NCBI GenBank assembly: GCA_949373095.1
Contig: CASIBY010000005.1
Location: 1 to 64,000 of the forward strand
Reading direction: 5' to 3'
Origin: Candidatus Poseidoniaceae archaeon
GTDB lineage: Archaea > Thermoplasmatota > Poseidoniia > Poseidoniales > Poseidoniaceae
Length of the DNA: 64,000 nucleotides
The translations under genes and the position numbers were made by a program. This document shows positions 44,702-53,844 of this stretch, piece after piece. The notes beneath the pieces are model-generated. The model did not search any database. It was given only the letters and a program-made list of their open reading frames with translations, and was not told the DNA's origin. Each line of letters begins with the position of its first letter. The first letter of the stretch is position 1.

Positions 44702-45496
44702 ATGAAAGCGTACTTGGATTTGATGCGGCACATTTTGGAGCATGGAGATGAGAAAGGAGACCGTACCGGCACCGGAACGAAATCTGTGTTTGGATACCAA
44801 ATGAGATTTGAGTTAAGCGATGGATTCCCAATGGTCACCACAAAGAAACTTCACCTTCCCTCAATAGTTCATGAGTTACTCTGGTTCATCAAAGGTGATA
44901 CGAACGTCAAGTACCTCCAAGAGAATGGTGTTCGTATTTGGAACGAATGGGCCGATGAAAATGGCGACTTAGGTCCTGTTTATGGGAAGCAGTGGCGAAA
45001 GTGGGAAGGAAAGGATGGCCAAATTATTGATCAACTTCAACAAGCCATTGAGGCCATCAAAACCAATCCGAACAGCCGCAGAATCATTGTATCCGCGTGG
45101 AATGTAGGCGAATTGGAAGAGATGGCCCTCATGCCGTGTCATGCCTTTTTCCAGTTTCATGTCGCTCAAGGTAAATTGAATTGTCAGCTGTATCAGAGAA
45201 GTGCTGATGTGTTTCTTGGGGTTCCGTTCAATATTGCATCCTATGCACTTCTAACTCATATGATGGCCCAAGTATGTGGGCTTGAACCAGGAACGTTTGT
45301 TCATACGCTTGGTGACGCACATCTGTACAATAATCATCTCGAACAAGCAGCATTACAAATCACCCGAGAGCCAATGGAACTTCCTCAATTAAAGTTGAAC
45401 GAAACCATCACATCTATCGATGAGTTCACCTATGAGGATATTGAAATCATTGACTATCATCATCATCCACACATTAAAGCTCCAATTTCAATTTAG
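44702..45496 (+). CDS. thyA: Thymidylate synthase ThyA
   Basis: This 264-residue enzyme makes dTMP from dUMP with methylene-tetrahydrofolate. The N-terminal [12 protein letters not shown] and [20 protein letters not shown] match the family, and the active cysteine is C146 in MPCHAFFQF. The dUMP-binding region [19 protein letters not shown] and C-terminal [10 protein letters not shown] are intact. It is followed nine bases later by the DHFR gene, which regenerates tetrahydrofolate. Most archaea use ThyX or a tetrahydromethanopterin route, so this bacterial-like pair suggests transfer. The ribosome site AGGTGACAG precedes the ATG. Confidence 0.96.
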   Translation: MKAYLDLMRHILEHGDEKGDRTGTGTKSVFGYQMRFELSDGFPMVTTKKLHLPSIVHELLWFIKGDTNVKYLQENGVRIWNEWADENGDLGPVYGKQWRKWEGKDGQIIDQLQQAIEAIKTNPNSRRIIVSAWNVGELEEMALMPCHAFFQFHVAQGKLNCQLYQRSADVFLGVPFNIASYALLTHMMAQVCGLEPGTFVHTLGDAHLYNNHLEQAALQITREPMELPQLKLNETITSIDEFTYEDIEIIDYHHHPHIKAPISI

Positions 45497-45504
45497 GTGA
45501 TGAC

Positions 45505-45972
45505 ATGATTTCCATGATATATGCCTGCGATGAACAAGGTGCCATCGGGAAGGATGGAGATTTACCCTGGAGGCAATCCACCGACCTCCAACATTTCAAG
45601 AGAATTACCCTGAATAAATCCATCGTGATGGGGCGGAAAACATGGGATAGCCTTGGAAAAGCACTCCCCTCCCGAAGAAACATCGTCATGTCAAGAAAAG
45701 GTGTTGATGATGTTGAGTGCATGACCTATGAACAGGTATTGGACCTTGCTAACGCCGAGGAAGTCGTTATTATTGGTGGAGGAGAAATCTATGCCCTCTT
45801 CTTGGAACATGCAAAAGAGATACACCGCACAATTATTCACACCGTTGTCGAAAAGGCAGATACCTTTGCGCCCGACATATCAAAAGTAGGATTTTACTTA
45901 CTCGGCGAGAGACATGTCAATTCAGGTGCGCGTGACGACCATGCAATGACGTTCCAGCATTGGATTGTTTAG
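45505..45972 (+). CDS. folA: Dihydrofolate reductase
   Basis: This 155-residue enzyme reduces dihydrofolate with NADPH. The opening IYACDEQGAIGKDGDLPWRQ has the catalytic region, followed by SIVMGRKTWDSLGKALPSRR (NADPH contacts) and VVIIGGGEIYALFLEHA. All match the family. It is coupled to thyA by nine bases. Its TAG stop abuts the convergent MazG-like stop with no gap. Confidence 0.95.
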   Translation: MISMIYACDEQGAIGKDGDLPWRQSTDLQHFKRITLNKSIVMGRKTWDSLGKALPSRRNIVMSRKGVDDVECMTYEQVLDLANAEEVVIIGGGEIYALFLEHAKEIHRTIIHTVVEKADTFAPDISKVGFYLLGERHVNSGARDDHAMTFQHWIV

Positions 45973-46362
45973 TCACTCAGGCCGGTACTCAGTAACCCGA
46001 ATTCCAAGTCGTCCTTGAAGGGCTTCACGTTTCATGATCCGCAGATACTTCTTCTCAAAAGCCGCTTTGAGATCAATCTCCATAGCAAGGCTGTGACCCA
46101 TGAGAAGAATGAGAACATCAGCCATCTCTTCAGCACATTCAGCAAGGGGTTTCCCTTTCGTAATCGCTGCTGCTAGTTCTCCAAGTTCTTCGATAGTAAG
46201 GGCCATCCGATATCCCATATCGTGGCCGTTTTTACCAGCAAAGTCGTGTTTATGATGAAAGGCTGCAACCCGTTTCATCATCGCCTCCCATTCATCTTGA
46301 GGTTCATGGTCCATCCATTGGTCAACGTTTCGCCCTTCCATACCAAAGGCTCGTGCCGGCAA
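45973..46362 (-). CDS. MazG-like nucleotide pyrophosphohydrolase
   Basis: The 129-residue protein is an all-alpha NTP pyrophosphatase. The metal-binding pattern is seen in MALTIEELGELAAAITKGKP and CAEEMADVLILLMG (E-x-x-E and E-x-x-D). Such enzymes remove non-canonical or damaged dNTPs. It is convergent with thyA-folA, so the cluster may balance dUMP/dNTP pools, though not as one operon. The start may be 46362, 46341 or 46314. Just upstream lies the phosphorylase gene, 15 bases away. Confidence 0.8.
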   Translation of the reverse strand: MPARAFGMEGRNVDQWMDHEPQDEWEAMMKRVAAFHHKHDFAGKNGHDMGYRMALTIEELGELAAAITKGKPLAECAEEMADVLILLMGHSLAMEIDLKAAFEKKYLRIMKREALQGRLGIRVTEYRPE

Positions 46363-46377
46363 ACCATGAGGTTTGCG

Positions 46378-47163
46378 TCAGGACAGAAGTGCGAGTAAAC
46401 ATGCCCAAATGGGTTCCAATCGGTCGTTCGCTTGTGCAGATACTTCCTCGTGGTTGAGATCTTTCCTATCATTTCCTGGCTCTCGACCGGCTCCCCAGTT
46501 TGATGAGATACAAACTGCCGCATAAGGTAGGCTGAGTTCTTTGGCGAGTTTTGCTTCTCGCGGCATCGTCATTCCAACCATGTCCCCACCAAGCAAACCG
46601 ATAGCGTCCACTTCTGCCTTCGTTTCAAACTGTGGCCCTTGTGTTAGCCAGTATGTGTAACGCATTCGTTCGGCAGCATTGAATTCCTGACTGGTTCTCA
46701 AAGCAACTTCAAGAAGGTCATTCATTGTCTCGTCAAACGGAACGGTAACAGAAGTAAACACGGACTCGTCATCGTGGAATGTTGATGCTACGCCAGTAAA
46801 ATCAATGTATTGGTCGGCCAATCCAACCTTACCTGGAGGGAACGAAGCATGAATTGCACCAACTGAACAAACAGCCATGATTCCATCGAGATTTGCATCG
46901 TTCATAGCACGCATGTTGGCCCGATGATTGATCTTATGTGGAGGGCATCCGTGTCCGCTCGAATTATGATGGCGTTGGAGAAAAATCAATTCCTTTTCAA
47001 CACCTTGAGCATCAAGACTAATGCATGTTAACGGAACGATTCCATAAGGCGTATTCGTTTCAATGACTTCTCTATTGACAACCGTAATTCCATGTTCCGA
47101 GAATCGCTCATCAAGGTTCATGTTCACTAAACCCGTGCCCCCAATAATTCCCAAACGCAGCAT
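46378..47163 (-). CDS. 5'-methylthioadenosine phosphorylase-family enzyme (MTAP/PNP)
   Basis: The 261-residue protein belongs to the MTAP/purine nucleoside phosphorylase II family. LGIIGGTGLV starts the domain, FLQRHHNSSGHGCPPHKINH and NHRANMRAM hold the phosphate and base contacts, GPQFETKAEVDAI is the signature, and GMTMPREAKLAKEL follows. It cleaves methylthioadenosine, or another 6-amino/6-oxo purine nucleoside, with phosphate. The exact substrate cannot be read from these motifs. The ATG at 47163 (MLRLGIIGG) is used. It may run with the MazG-like gene downstream. Confidence 0.88.
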   Translation of the reverse strand: MLRLGIIGGTGLVNMNLDERFSEHGITVVNREVIETNTPYGIVPLTCISLDAQGVEKELIFLQRHHNSSGHGCPPHKINHRANMRAMNDANLDGIMAVCSVGAIHASFPPGKVGLADQYIDFTGVASTFHDDESVFTSVTVPFDETMNDLLEVALRTSQEFNAAERMRYTYWLTQGPQFETKAEVDAIGLLGGDMVGMTMPREAKLAKELSLPYAAVCISSNWGAGREPGNDRKDLNHEEVSAQANDRLEPIWACLLALLS

Positions 47164-47215
47164 ACCACGCTGAGCAAGCACCACCATGTGAACCCTGCGG
47201 AAGACGAAGGAGGGC

Positions 47216-48163
47216 TCATTCCCATTCGTTCATGTTGTTGATGGCTTGGACGGCAGAAATAACATCCCCGTCTTCCCACCAATCAACCGCAACAAATGTC
47301 GGACGTTTGCCGTGCAATTGCCAGCATTCCATAGCTCGCTCAATAAGAAAATCAGGGTCATTCGCTTGATCTCCACGGCTTGGGTCGGATAACCCAAGAG
47401 GGCCTCTCAGCCAATTATTCATGTGGTATACAGATTGATTCGGGTCACCACGGAGTGGGTCGCAATTCATATCTTCAGGATTTTCTTCGGCGAAATTTGT
47501 TGTCCAACTATGTGTTAAAAAGTCGTGAATCCAAGGATAATTGAGGTCAGCGGATTGTTCCCAAAAAACGACAAGCGGGCGCTCTGAAACAATCATCTGC
47601 TCAAGTGTTGGCCATGGAGTATTCATGTCATGAACAAATGCACGCTCATCCAACCCGGACTCGGAGAATACATTTGCAAGATGCTTCGGTTGAACATAAT
47701 TTTCTACCAATAACGTGACTACATCGTTAGGCGCATTATCCATAAGCACCGCTAATGCAGACAACCATACAACTGCATCAATACTTCCGTAGACACAAGG
47801 ACTCGCCCCCCGGTCATCATCACCGTGACACAGACGGACGTTTCCTTGGCTTTCATCGTTGAGATTTTCATAGTGCGTGTCGATCATGAATGCACGAATG
47901 CCTGCATTCCACTGCGCAGCGAGACCGGTTTGATGGTTGCTTGCCGGGTATAGAATCCCGTCTTCATGTGTTGCGAATGAATTATGTGTTTCTGGAAAGG
48001 TCACATCGTCATAACTTCTCAAACATAATTCTACTTGCCCGTTACATGCGATTCCTTCGGGGAGGGATTCTTCGACAGCTGCTGTCGAAACAATCCCACC
48101 TGTTGTACAACCTGGAAGAATTAAAATGATGAACAAAAGAAGCGTTGAGGTTCTGTTGCCCAT
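47216..48163 (-). CDS. PI-PLC-like phosphodiesterase lipoprotein
   Basis: The 315-residue protein starts with a lipoprotein signal peptide with a lipobox (ILPGCTTGG, Cys at about 19). The domain follows the PI-specific phospholipase C X-box pattern. The first histidine is in FPETHNSFATHED, acidic contacts are in AGIRAFMIDTHYEN, and the second histidine is in VRLCHGDDDRG. In the PI-PLC superfamily these two histidines act as acid and base. The rest (VTLLVENYVQPKHL, PLVVFWEQSADL) fits the TIM-barrel continuation. It should sit outside the cell, attached by lipid, and cut phosphodiester head groups. No other lipid gene is nearby except PlsC. Confidence 0.78.
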   Translation of the reverse strand: MGNRTSTLLLFIILILPGCTTGGIVSTAAVEESLPEGIACNGQVELCLRSYDDVTFPETHNSFATHEDGILYPASNHQTGLAAQWNAGIRAFMIDTHYENLNDESQGNVRLCHGDDDRGASPCVYGSIDAVVWLSALAVLMDNAPNDVVTLLVENYVQPKHLANVFSESGLDERAFVHDMNTPWPTLEQMIVSERPLVVFWEQSADLNYPWIHDFLTHSWTTNFAEENPEDMNCDPLRGDPNQSVYHMNNWLRGPLGLSDPSRGDQANDPDFLIERAMECWQLHGKRPTFVAVDWWEDGDVISAVQAINNMNEWE

Positions 48164-48223
48164 AGCCCATGCTATGATGACTTAATCAAAAAAACCGTCG
48201 GTCACTTCTAACGAGGTTACTGC

Positions 48224-49189
48224 TCATTCTGAGAGACGTGCGACAAGGTCAGCCTTCTTTCCAGAAACTGGTTTTCCAGCAGCCTTGAGAAGTTCCTTGA
48301 GTTCAGCAACAGTCATTTTGTCAAAGGCTGGAGCATCTGCTTCGTCCTTTTCTTCGACAACTGGTGCCTCTTTGACAACTTCCACTGGGGCAGCAGCAGG
48401 TGCTGCTTCCTTTGGAGCATCCTCAACAGCTTCGTCGCTTTCTGCTTCTTCGCCATCTTCCTCGTCCCCTTCGTCAGCCATAGCTGCAGCGAGAGCAGCA
48501 GCCTTCTTGGCCTTGAATTCTGCATCGTCACGTGCTTCTTGGGCGTGGATTTCGTCAAGAGTTGGTCCAGATATAGTGACCACACCATCTTGCAAGAGTT
48601 GACTCTTACGAATGGCAACGGAGCGCACTGGATAAATTGGTTTGACACCCTTTTGGATTTCCTCTTCCAATGAACCGTCAAGAATTGCATTCTGTACAGA
48701 GGAATAGGTATTCTTAGCAGCAAAAGCGATGATGATTTCTCGAGTTTTAGTACGCATGTCTTGCTTCACTGAGGTTTGAACACGCTGCTGTGTGATGATC
48801 AATGGCTTCATTCGAACCAAGTAACCATCTGTAGTTACAATATCAACGACATCGTCAACCTTTCCACGGTAACGGCGAATCTGCCGACGGATGTGGTCGG
48901 TTTGATGGTAGTGGCCGATGAAGGTGGTCAATGCATCTTGTCCCACACATTCCGTAACTCGGAACCGAAGGATAACGTGCATCTTCGAGAAATCTCCACT
49001 AAATTCTTGTTGAGTCATTTCGTAAACACGACCGATGATATGCTCATCAGATTCACCGATTGTTTCGCCAATACGCTTGAAATCCCAGGGGTGTCGAGGA
49101 GCTCGGATGGTGTACCATCGCTTTGTCTTCCACTTGTCCCGTTGCTTACGTGCTGCTGCACGTGCCTTTGCACTGATTTTCTTTGCCAT
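48224..49189 (-). CDS. Ribosomal protein eS1 (S3Ae) with C-terminal SAP domain
   Basis: The first about 215 residues form eS1 of the small ribosomal subunit: MAKKISAKARAAARKQRDKW, RWYTIRAPRHPWDFKR, FIGHYHQTDHIRRQIRRYRG and VKPIYPVRSVAIRKSQLL. After this comes an acidic, Ala/Pro-rich linker (about 216-288). The last 32 residues carry a SAP motif (KMTVAELKELLKAAGKPVSG then KKADLVARL), a helix-loop-helix that usually binds DNA or RNA. Typical archaeal eS1 is about 200 residues and lacks this end. I see no frame break; the linker and SAP domain are in the same frame. The ATG at 49189 begins the usual MAKK start. Confidence 0.92.
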   Translation of the reverse strand: MAKKISAKARAAARKQRDKWKTKRWYTIRAPRHPWDFKRIGETIGESDEHIIGRVYEMTQQEFSGDFSKMHVILRFRVTECVGQDALTTFIGHYHQTDHIRRQIRRYRGKVDDVVDIVTTDGYLVRMKPLIITQQRVQTSVKQDMRTKTREIIIAFAAKNTYSSVQNAILDGSLEEEIQKGVKPIYPVRSVAIRKSQLLQDGVVTISGPTLDEIHAQEARDDAEFKAKKAAALAAAMADEGDEEDGEEAESDEAVEDAPKEAAPAAAPVEVVKEAPVVEEKDEADAPAFDKMTVAELKELLKAAGKPVSGKKADLVARLSE

Positions 49190-49333
49190 ATTATTCAACT
49201 CGGTTCGTGTATTGCGGGGGCTACCCCACTTGCACTCCGCCCACTAACCACCCCTATTTGAAGGAGCCTCATCATCACATTCTCACCGTGTTCTAGGGAT
49301 TGTTGGATTTAGACGTAGATTCGGTAACCTCAT

Positions 49334-49831
49334 GTGCCCCAAGGTTACCCGAGAGATGTGGGCCTGCATCATATTACGTGGAGAGCAACGGCGAGTGCCG
49401 TATCCGATGTTGATGCCGTAGCAGATGCAATTGCCTGGCTCATCGGGAATGAATCATGGGTTGATGTTGAACGAACAACGTCACACTACGGGTCCGAAAT
49501 ACACATGGTTGCTGCATTTTGTAAGAAAAAATCGGCCGCACTTGATTCCTTTGCTCGACTTGGCTCGGAGAATTTAGCCCTCCTCTCCAAGGAGTTTGAA
49601 ACCCGAATGGATGAAAGCAATACGCTTCATTTCAGAATAGACTTGAATGCCCTTATTGGTGGAAAAGTAATCCTCTCGGACGCTTCGAAGCCAGATACCA
49701 TAAAAGGACAGATCAAAATTGAAGTTTATCCTGGACAAACTATCCAAACAGAATTTGATTCTATTCTTGCTAAAGCATCAGAACTACCACCATCAGCCCT
49801 TGGTGATGAGAATCTCATTATAGGGAAGTGA
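49334..49831 (+). CDS. RNA-binding protein of COG1325 (exosome-associated family)
   Basis: The 165-residue protein fits COG1325, long described as a predicted exosome subunit. HHITWRATASAVSDVDAVAD, VERTTSHYGSEIHMVAAFCK and SNTLHFRIDLNALIGGK match its alpha/beta pattern. Binding to RNA is inferred from the family, not from residues here. The GTG start at 49334 is used; a second GTG at 49358 begins the conserved block. It is divergent from eS1 by about 140 bases. It may work with the RNA 3'-end enzymes elsewhere in the window. Confidence 0.8.
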   Translation: MPQGYPRDVGLHHITWRATASAVSDVDAVADAIAWLIGNESWVDVERTTSHYGSEIHMVAAFCKKKSAALDSFARLGSENLALLSKEFETRMDESNTLHFRIDLNALIGGKVILSDASKPDTIKGQIKIEVYPGQTIQTEFDSILAKASELPPSALGDENLIIGK

Positions 49832-49874
49832 TTGCATTAATACTTCCTTACAGAAGGCAATTTTACTTACTGCT

Positions 49875-52124
49875 TTGATGCTCACCTCAGTAGTATTGGC
49901 TCAAGCACAAGTACCAGGTGAACAGTTATCTCCGATCAATGATGCCCCCAAGTGCAATGCTCAACGAGAAAACTGGACCGTCGGTTTAGTTTCATGTACT
50001 AATGAATCTCACACTGGATACACGTTGTTTTCGCCATTCCCTTCCGATACATCTTACCTCATTGATGAGGAAGGACGTGAAGTTAATTCATGGGAGTCGC
50101 CAGGGGGGCATCGCCCCGGTGCTTCGGCATACATGCTTGACGATGGAAGTCTTTTGAGAACTGGTAACATTGGGAATGAGTCAATCGGAAATTTTAGCGG
50201 TGGAGGCATAGGTGGGAAATTAGAGAGAATTGCATGGGATGGTACGCTGATGTGGTCATGGGAGTATTCTTCCACAACAGCAATCACCCATCATGACATT
50301 GAACCACTACCGAACGGAAATATTCTTGCAATTGCTTGGGAAGACAGAAGCGAACAAGAAGCGTTGCAAGCCGGAAGAAATCCAGCAATAGCAAGCGACT
50401 CTCCAGGAGGTCAAGGGAACATCTGGCCTGACCAAATTATTGAAATTGAACCCGTCGGTTCAAACGGTGCAAACATTGTGTGGCAGTGGCATGCATGGGA
50501 CCATCTCGTCCAAAATTACGACCCAACAAAGGACAATTACGGCACGGTTGAGGAACACCCCGAGTTGCTCAATATCAACTACGTAACTCAGTCGGGAAAC
50601 CAAGCGGGGAGGGCTGATTGGATGCATTGCAACAGCATTGACTATAATGTAGAATTGGACCAAATAATGATCTCATGCAGGGGGATGGATGAATTTTACA
50701 TCATTGACCACAGCACGACCACGCAAGAAGCAGCAGGGCATTCTGGTGGTACTTACGGGAAGGGAGGAGATTTCCTCTACAGGTGGGGAAACCCCCAGGT
50801 CTACGGAAAAGGGCCTATCAAGCGACCAGCAACTCTTCGGTCAGCACGATGTCCAATGGATTGGAGAGGGGCATCCCGCAGGAAGGAAACATCATCCTCT
50901 TCAACAACGGCGCTGGGCGAACAACTCCATACTCGACCGTAGAGATATTGAATCCCGCACCATGAGAATGGCCATTACTCCATCCTCACAAACGGGACAT
51001 ATGGCCCTCTTGGCCCCATCGTGGACCTGGAGTCCAGAAGGGACTGTATGCGCCCGTTGTCTCAGGCGCCCAAGGGCTGTCGAACGGCAATGTCATTGGT
51101 CACGATTGGAACGCTTGGTGCTCTTTACGAAGTATCACCCAGCGGGGAAGTAGTATGGTCATACACTAATCCAATTGGAAGAAACGGTTCGTTTCAGCAA
51201 GGCCTTCAATTGCCCCCTGGAAACTTTGCCGGAACGACAGCGAATATGTTGTTCAAGGGATACAGATATGAGTTATCTCACCCCGCTCTGATTGACAAAA
51301 ATCTAATCCCAGGTTCTTACCTTGAATCATGGACTGATAGTTGCCCTGAGGAATTGGCTTGGAAGTGGGACAGAGATGGAAATGGATGTGTTGATGATGG
51401 TGACGCTGATGGTGTGAAGGACCCATACGATCAATGTTGGATTGGTGACGACTTGCTCGACCTAGACCAAGATGGCACTCCAGATGATTGCGACTCATTC
51501 GTAGACTCCGACGCTGATGGAGTCATTGATGCAGAAGACCGCTGTGAAGGCTTTGATGACGGAATCGACGAGGATAATGACGGCCTCGTGGATGGATGCG
51601 ATAGCCTCATTGACAGTGATGGTGATGGAACTGCAGACACCCTTGACCAATGTCCTGGAGAAGACGATTCGGTAGATACTGACGGAGATGGAACCCCCGA
51701 CGGTTGTGATTCTACACCGAGTGGAGCCATTTCTTCAAACAACAACAACAGCAATACTACATCCAACGCTACTATGGATGAACAAAAGGACGATTCTAAT
51801 CCAACAGAACAGTCAGGTTTTTTTGGCGAAGTTAGTATGAGTTCAGCATTCGGCTATATTTTGATGCTGCTGGGAATGTGGATGCTGATTTACATTGCAT
51901 TGGCTGGAGCTTCGAAGAAGAACCTCACCTCTCCTGAATTCATGCACGTTAATGGTATCAATCCGGGTTTAGCACAGGCAAGCCTCATTGAAAAAGAATT
52001 ACCGCCCCTTGAAATTCCAAATTTGGATACGCCGCCGCCAATACCAGCTACAGGGTTGCCAGAGGGTTGGTCGCTTGAGCAGTGGAACTATTACGGGCAT
52101 CAATGGATTGAAATGAACCAATAG
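49875..52124 (+). pseudogene. Arylsulfotransferase-like surface protein with calcium-binding repeats, several frameshifts
   Basis: The reading starts after a signal peptide (ILLTALMLTSVVLAQAQ). It continues with an arylsulfotransferase-like propeller domain: SYLIDEEGREVNSWESPGGH, HHDIEPLPNGNILAIAWED, ADWMHCNSIDYNVELDQI and LYRWGNPQVYG. Between about 50800 and 51120 the frame changes at least four times; SSDQQLFGQHDVQWIGEG, EGNIILFNNGAGR, GHYSILTNGTYGPLG and GLYAPVVSGAQGLSNGN lie in different frames but follow one another as in the family. Then come thrombospondin type 3-like repeats (DSDGDGTADTLDQCPGED), one membrane helix (FGYILMLLGMWMLIYIALAG) and a Pro-rich tail ending GLPEGWSLEQWNYYGHQW. 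The true start is unclear; no ATG precedes the signal peptide. Confidence 0.7.
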
Positions 52125-52215
52125 CGAAAATTCATAAATTATCAGATGTAAAAGAATGTCAAAACTTTACAAGAAATTAAGTACGCACCCCCTGTGGGGT
52201 GATTGAGGAATACCC

Positions 52216-52491
52216 ATGCCACACGTTGTCACATCCCCCTGCGTTGACCACAAATATCAGGAGTGCGTTGCTGTTTGCCCAGTTGAAGCCTTTAGAGAAG
52301 CTGAGACTTATTTGGTCATTGACCCAGATGAATGCATCGACTGCGGCGCATGTATCCCTGAATGTCCTGTCGATGCTATCTTCGCCGACACCGATGTACC
52401 CGATGAGGAAGAAGCGTGGATTGATCGGAACGCTGAAGAATCCATTGATGCTGAAATCGCAGAAGGGGACTCACCCGTCCTCGCCGATTGA
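52216..52491 (+). CDS. 7Fe-type ferredoxin
   Basis: The 91-residue protein has the pattern of bacterial-type ferredoxins with one [3Fe-4S] and one [4Fe-4S] cluster. The first group is [16 protein letters not shown] (seven-residue spacing, then a third Cys). The second is [18 protein letters not shown]. The C-terminal tail is acidic and shortened. It carries electrons for cytoplasmic oxidoreductases. The ATG at 52216 follows gaggaatacccATG. It lies 69 bases before pdxS. Confidence 0.9.
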   Translation: MPHVVTSPCVDHKYQECVAVCPVEAFREAETYLVIDPDECIDCGACIPECPVDAIFADTDVPDEEEAWIDRNAEESIDAEIAEGDSPVLAD

Positions 52492-52559
52492 AGATTCTCT
52501 CCATACGGAGTATAACCAAGCGTCATAAAGGTCGTCGTCCTCAACAAGGTGTGTCTCAA

Positions 52560-53549
52560 ATGAAAACCGATTTCTCAACTCTCCGACAAGGAAGCGAATT
52601 GCTCAAGCGTGGGTTCGCCCGAATGCAACAAGGAGGCGTCATCATGGACGTGGTTGATGCGGAACAAGCCGCAGTTGCCGAAGATTCTGGCGCAGTGGCT
52701 GTCATGGCTCTAGAGCGTGTCCCAGCAGACATTCGTAAGGCTGGAGGCGTAGCCCGAATGAGTCATCCGGACATGATTCAAGGCATCTTGGACTGCACAT
52801 CCATCCCTGTCATGGCAAAGTCCCGAATCGGGCACGAAGGAGAAGCCCGTATTTTAGAAGCAATGGGAGTGGACATGGTGGACGAGAGTGAAGTCTTGAC
52901 TCCGGCGGATCCATACTTCCACATCAACAAGCAGAACTATGATATCCCATTCGTTTGCGGAGCAACCGGATTAGGAGAAGCAACCCGCCGAATTTGGGAA
53001 GGAGCTGCAATGATCCGAACCAAAGGAGAAGCAGGCACAGGCAACGTAGTTGCTGCAGTCACGCATGCCCGTCTAATCGACCAAGAAATTCGGCAAATAC
53101 AAACACTTGATGACCGGGGACTTGACTTAGCCACGGAAATGATTATGGAACGATACAGGGTACTTTCAGACCATTCAACCTTACCGGGAACCCACAACGT
53201 AACACCATTCGGCCCGATTGACTCTGTCATGCACGATGGGATTCGTAGCGTACTTGATGATGTAAACCGGCTTGGCCGACTTCCCGTCGTCACCTTCTCA
53301 GCAGGTGGCATCGCCACTCCAGCAGATGCATCGCTCATGATGCAAATGGGAATGGACGGTATCTTCGTTGGTTCGGGAATTTTCAAGTCTACTGACCCAA
53401 AGACCATGGCTGATGCAATTGTGATGGCTACTGCTCATTATGATGATGCAAGCAAAGTTGCTGAAGCAATGGCAATGATGGCCGGAGAACCAATGAAGGG
53501 CGATGAACTAGAAACTCTGGAAGTCCGAATGGACCAACGTGGTTGGTAA
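52560..53549 (+). CDS. pdxS: Pyridoxal 5'-phosphate synthase subunit PdxS
   Basis: The 329-residue enzyme makes PLP from ribose-5-phosphate (or ribulose-5-phosphate), glyceraldehyde-3-phosphate and ammonia. Diagnostic segments are [56 protein letters not shown], and the catalytic lysine in [14 protein letters not shown]. The C-terminal [19 protein letters not shown] is typical. The glutaminase partner PdxT is not in the window. RpiA, which makes the pentose phosphate substrate, is. The ATG at 52560 is used, behind AAGGTG; a TTG at 52488 would overlap the ferredoxin. Confidence 0.95.
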   Translation: MKTDFSTLRQGSELLKRGFARMQQGGVIMDVVDAEQAAVAEDSGAVAVMALERVPADIRKAGGVARMSHPDMIQGILDCTSIPVMAKSRIGHEGEARILEAMGVDMVDESEVLTPADPYFHINKQNYDIPFVCGATGLGEATRRIWEGAAMIRTKGEAGTGNVVAAVTHARLIDQEIRQIQTLDDRGLDLATEMIMERYRVLSDHSTLPGTHNVTPFGPIDSVMHDGIRSVLDDVNRLGRLPVVTFSAGGIATPADASLMMQMGMDGIFVGSGIFKSTDPKTMADAIVMATAHYDDASKVAEAMAMMAGEPMKGDELETLEVRMDQRGW

Positions 53550-53550
53550 T

Positions 53551-53790
53551 TTAGTTCAACGGGTCAGAAACGCCTTTTTCACCGAGCGTCCACTTGAGTG
53601 TTTTCACAACACCTTGGAGAGCCTTGTGATTACGGGCAGATTCTTTCATGCCCTCTTTATCTTTGTTGGATTTGCATTCTTCATACCACTCTTTCCATTG
53701 AATCATCTTGACCGTTGCTTTGTCAAGCATGGTTTCAATTTCTTCCCATGTGCGGTCGTAACTTCGTACAGGTTCAGTGGATTTTGACAT
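53551..53790 (-). CDS. Hypothetical charged helical 79-residue protein
   Basis: I do not recognise this protein. It is mostly charged helix with tryptophans: RSYDRTWEEIETMLDKATVK, WKEWYEECKSNKDKEG, and KALQGVVKTLKWTLGEKG. It has no membrane segment. A single cysteine is present. The stop lies one base from the pdxS stop. It may be a small soluble regulator or a stress protein; nothing in the sequence decides. Confidence 0.6.
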   Translation of the reverse strand: MSKSTEPVRSYDRTWEEIETMLDKATVKMIQWKEWYEECKSNKDKEGMKESARNHKALQGVVKTLKWTLGEKGVSDPLN

Positions 53791-53844
53791 ATGAAACAGT
53801 CCTTCGGCTGGTAGCGTCCTATTTATGGGCTATGCCGGCAAGTG

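Noticed and set aside
48285..48602. Plus-strand Ser/Ala-rich ORF of 105 residues
   Set aside because: It is antisense to the low-complexity linker of eS1; composition arises from the reverse of Glu/Ala codons.
51431..51766. Minus-strand Ser/Pro-rich ORF
   Set aside because: It is antisense to the Asp-rich calcium repeats, which explain its biased composition.
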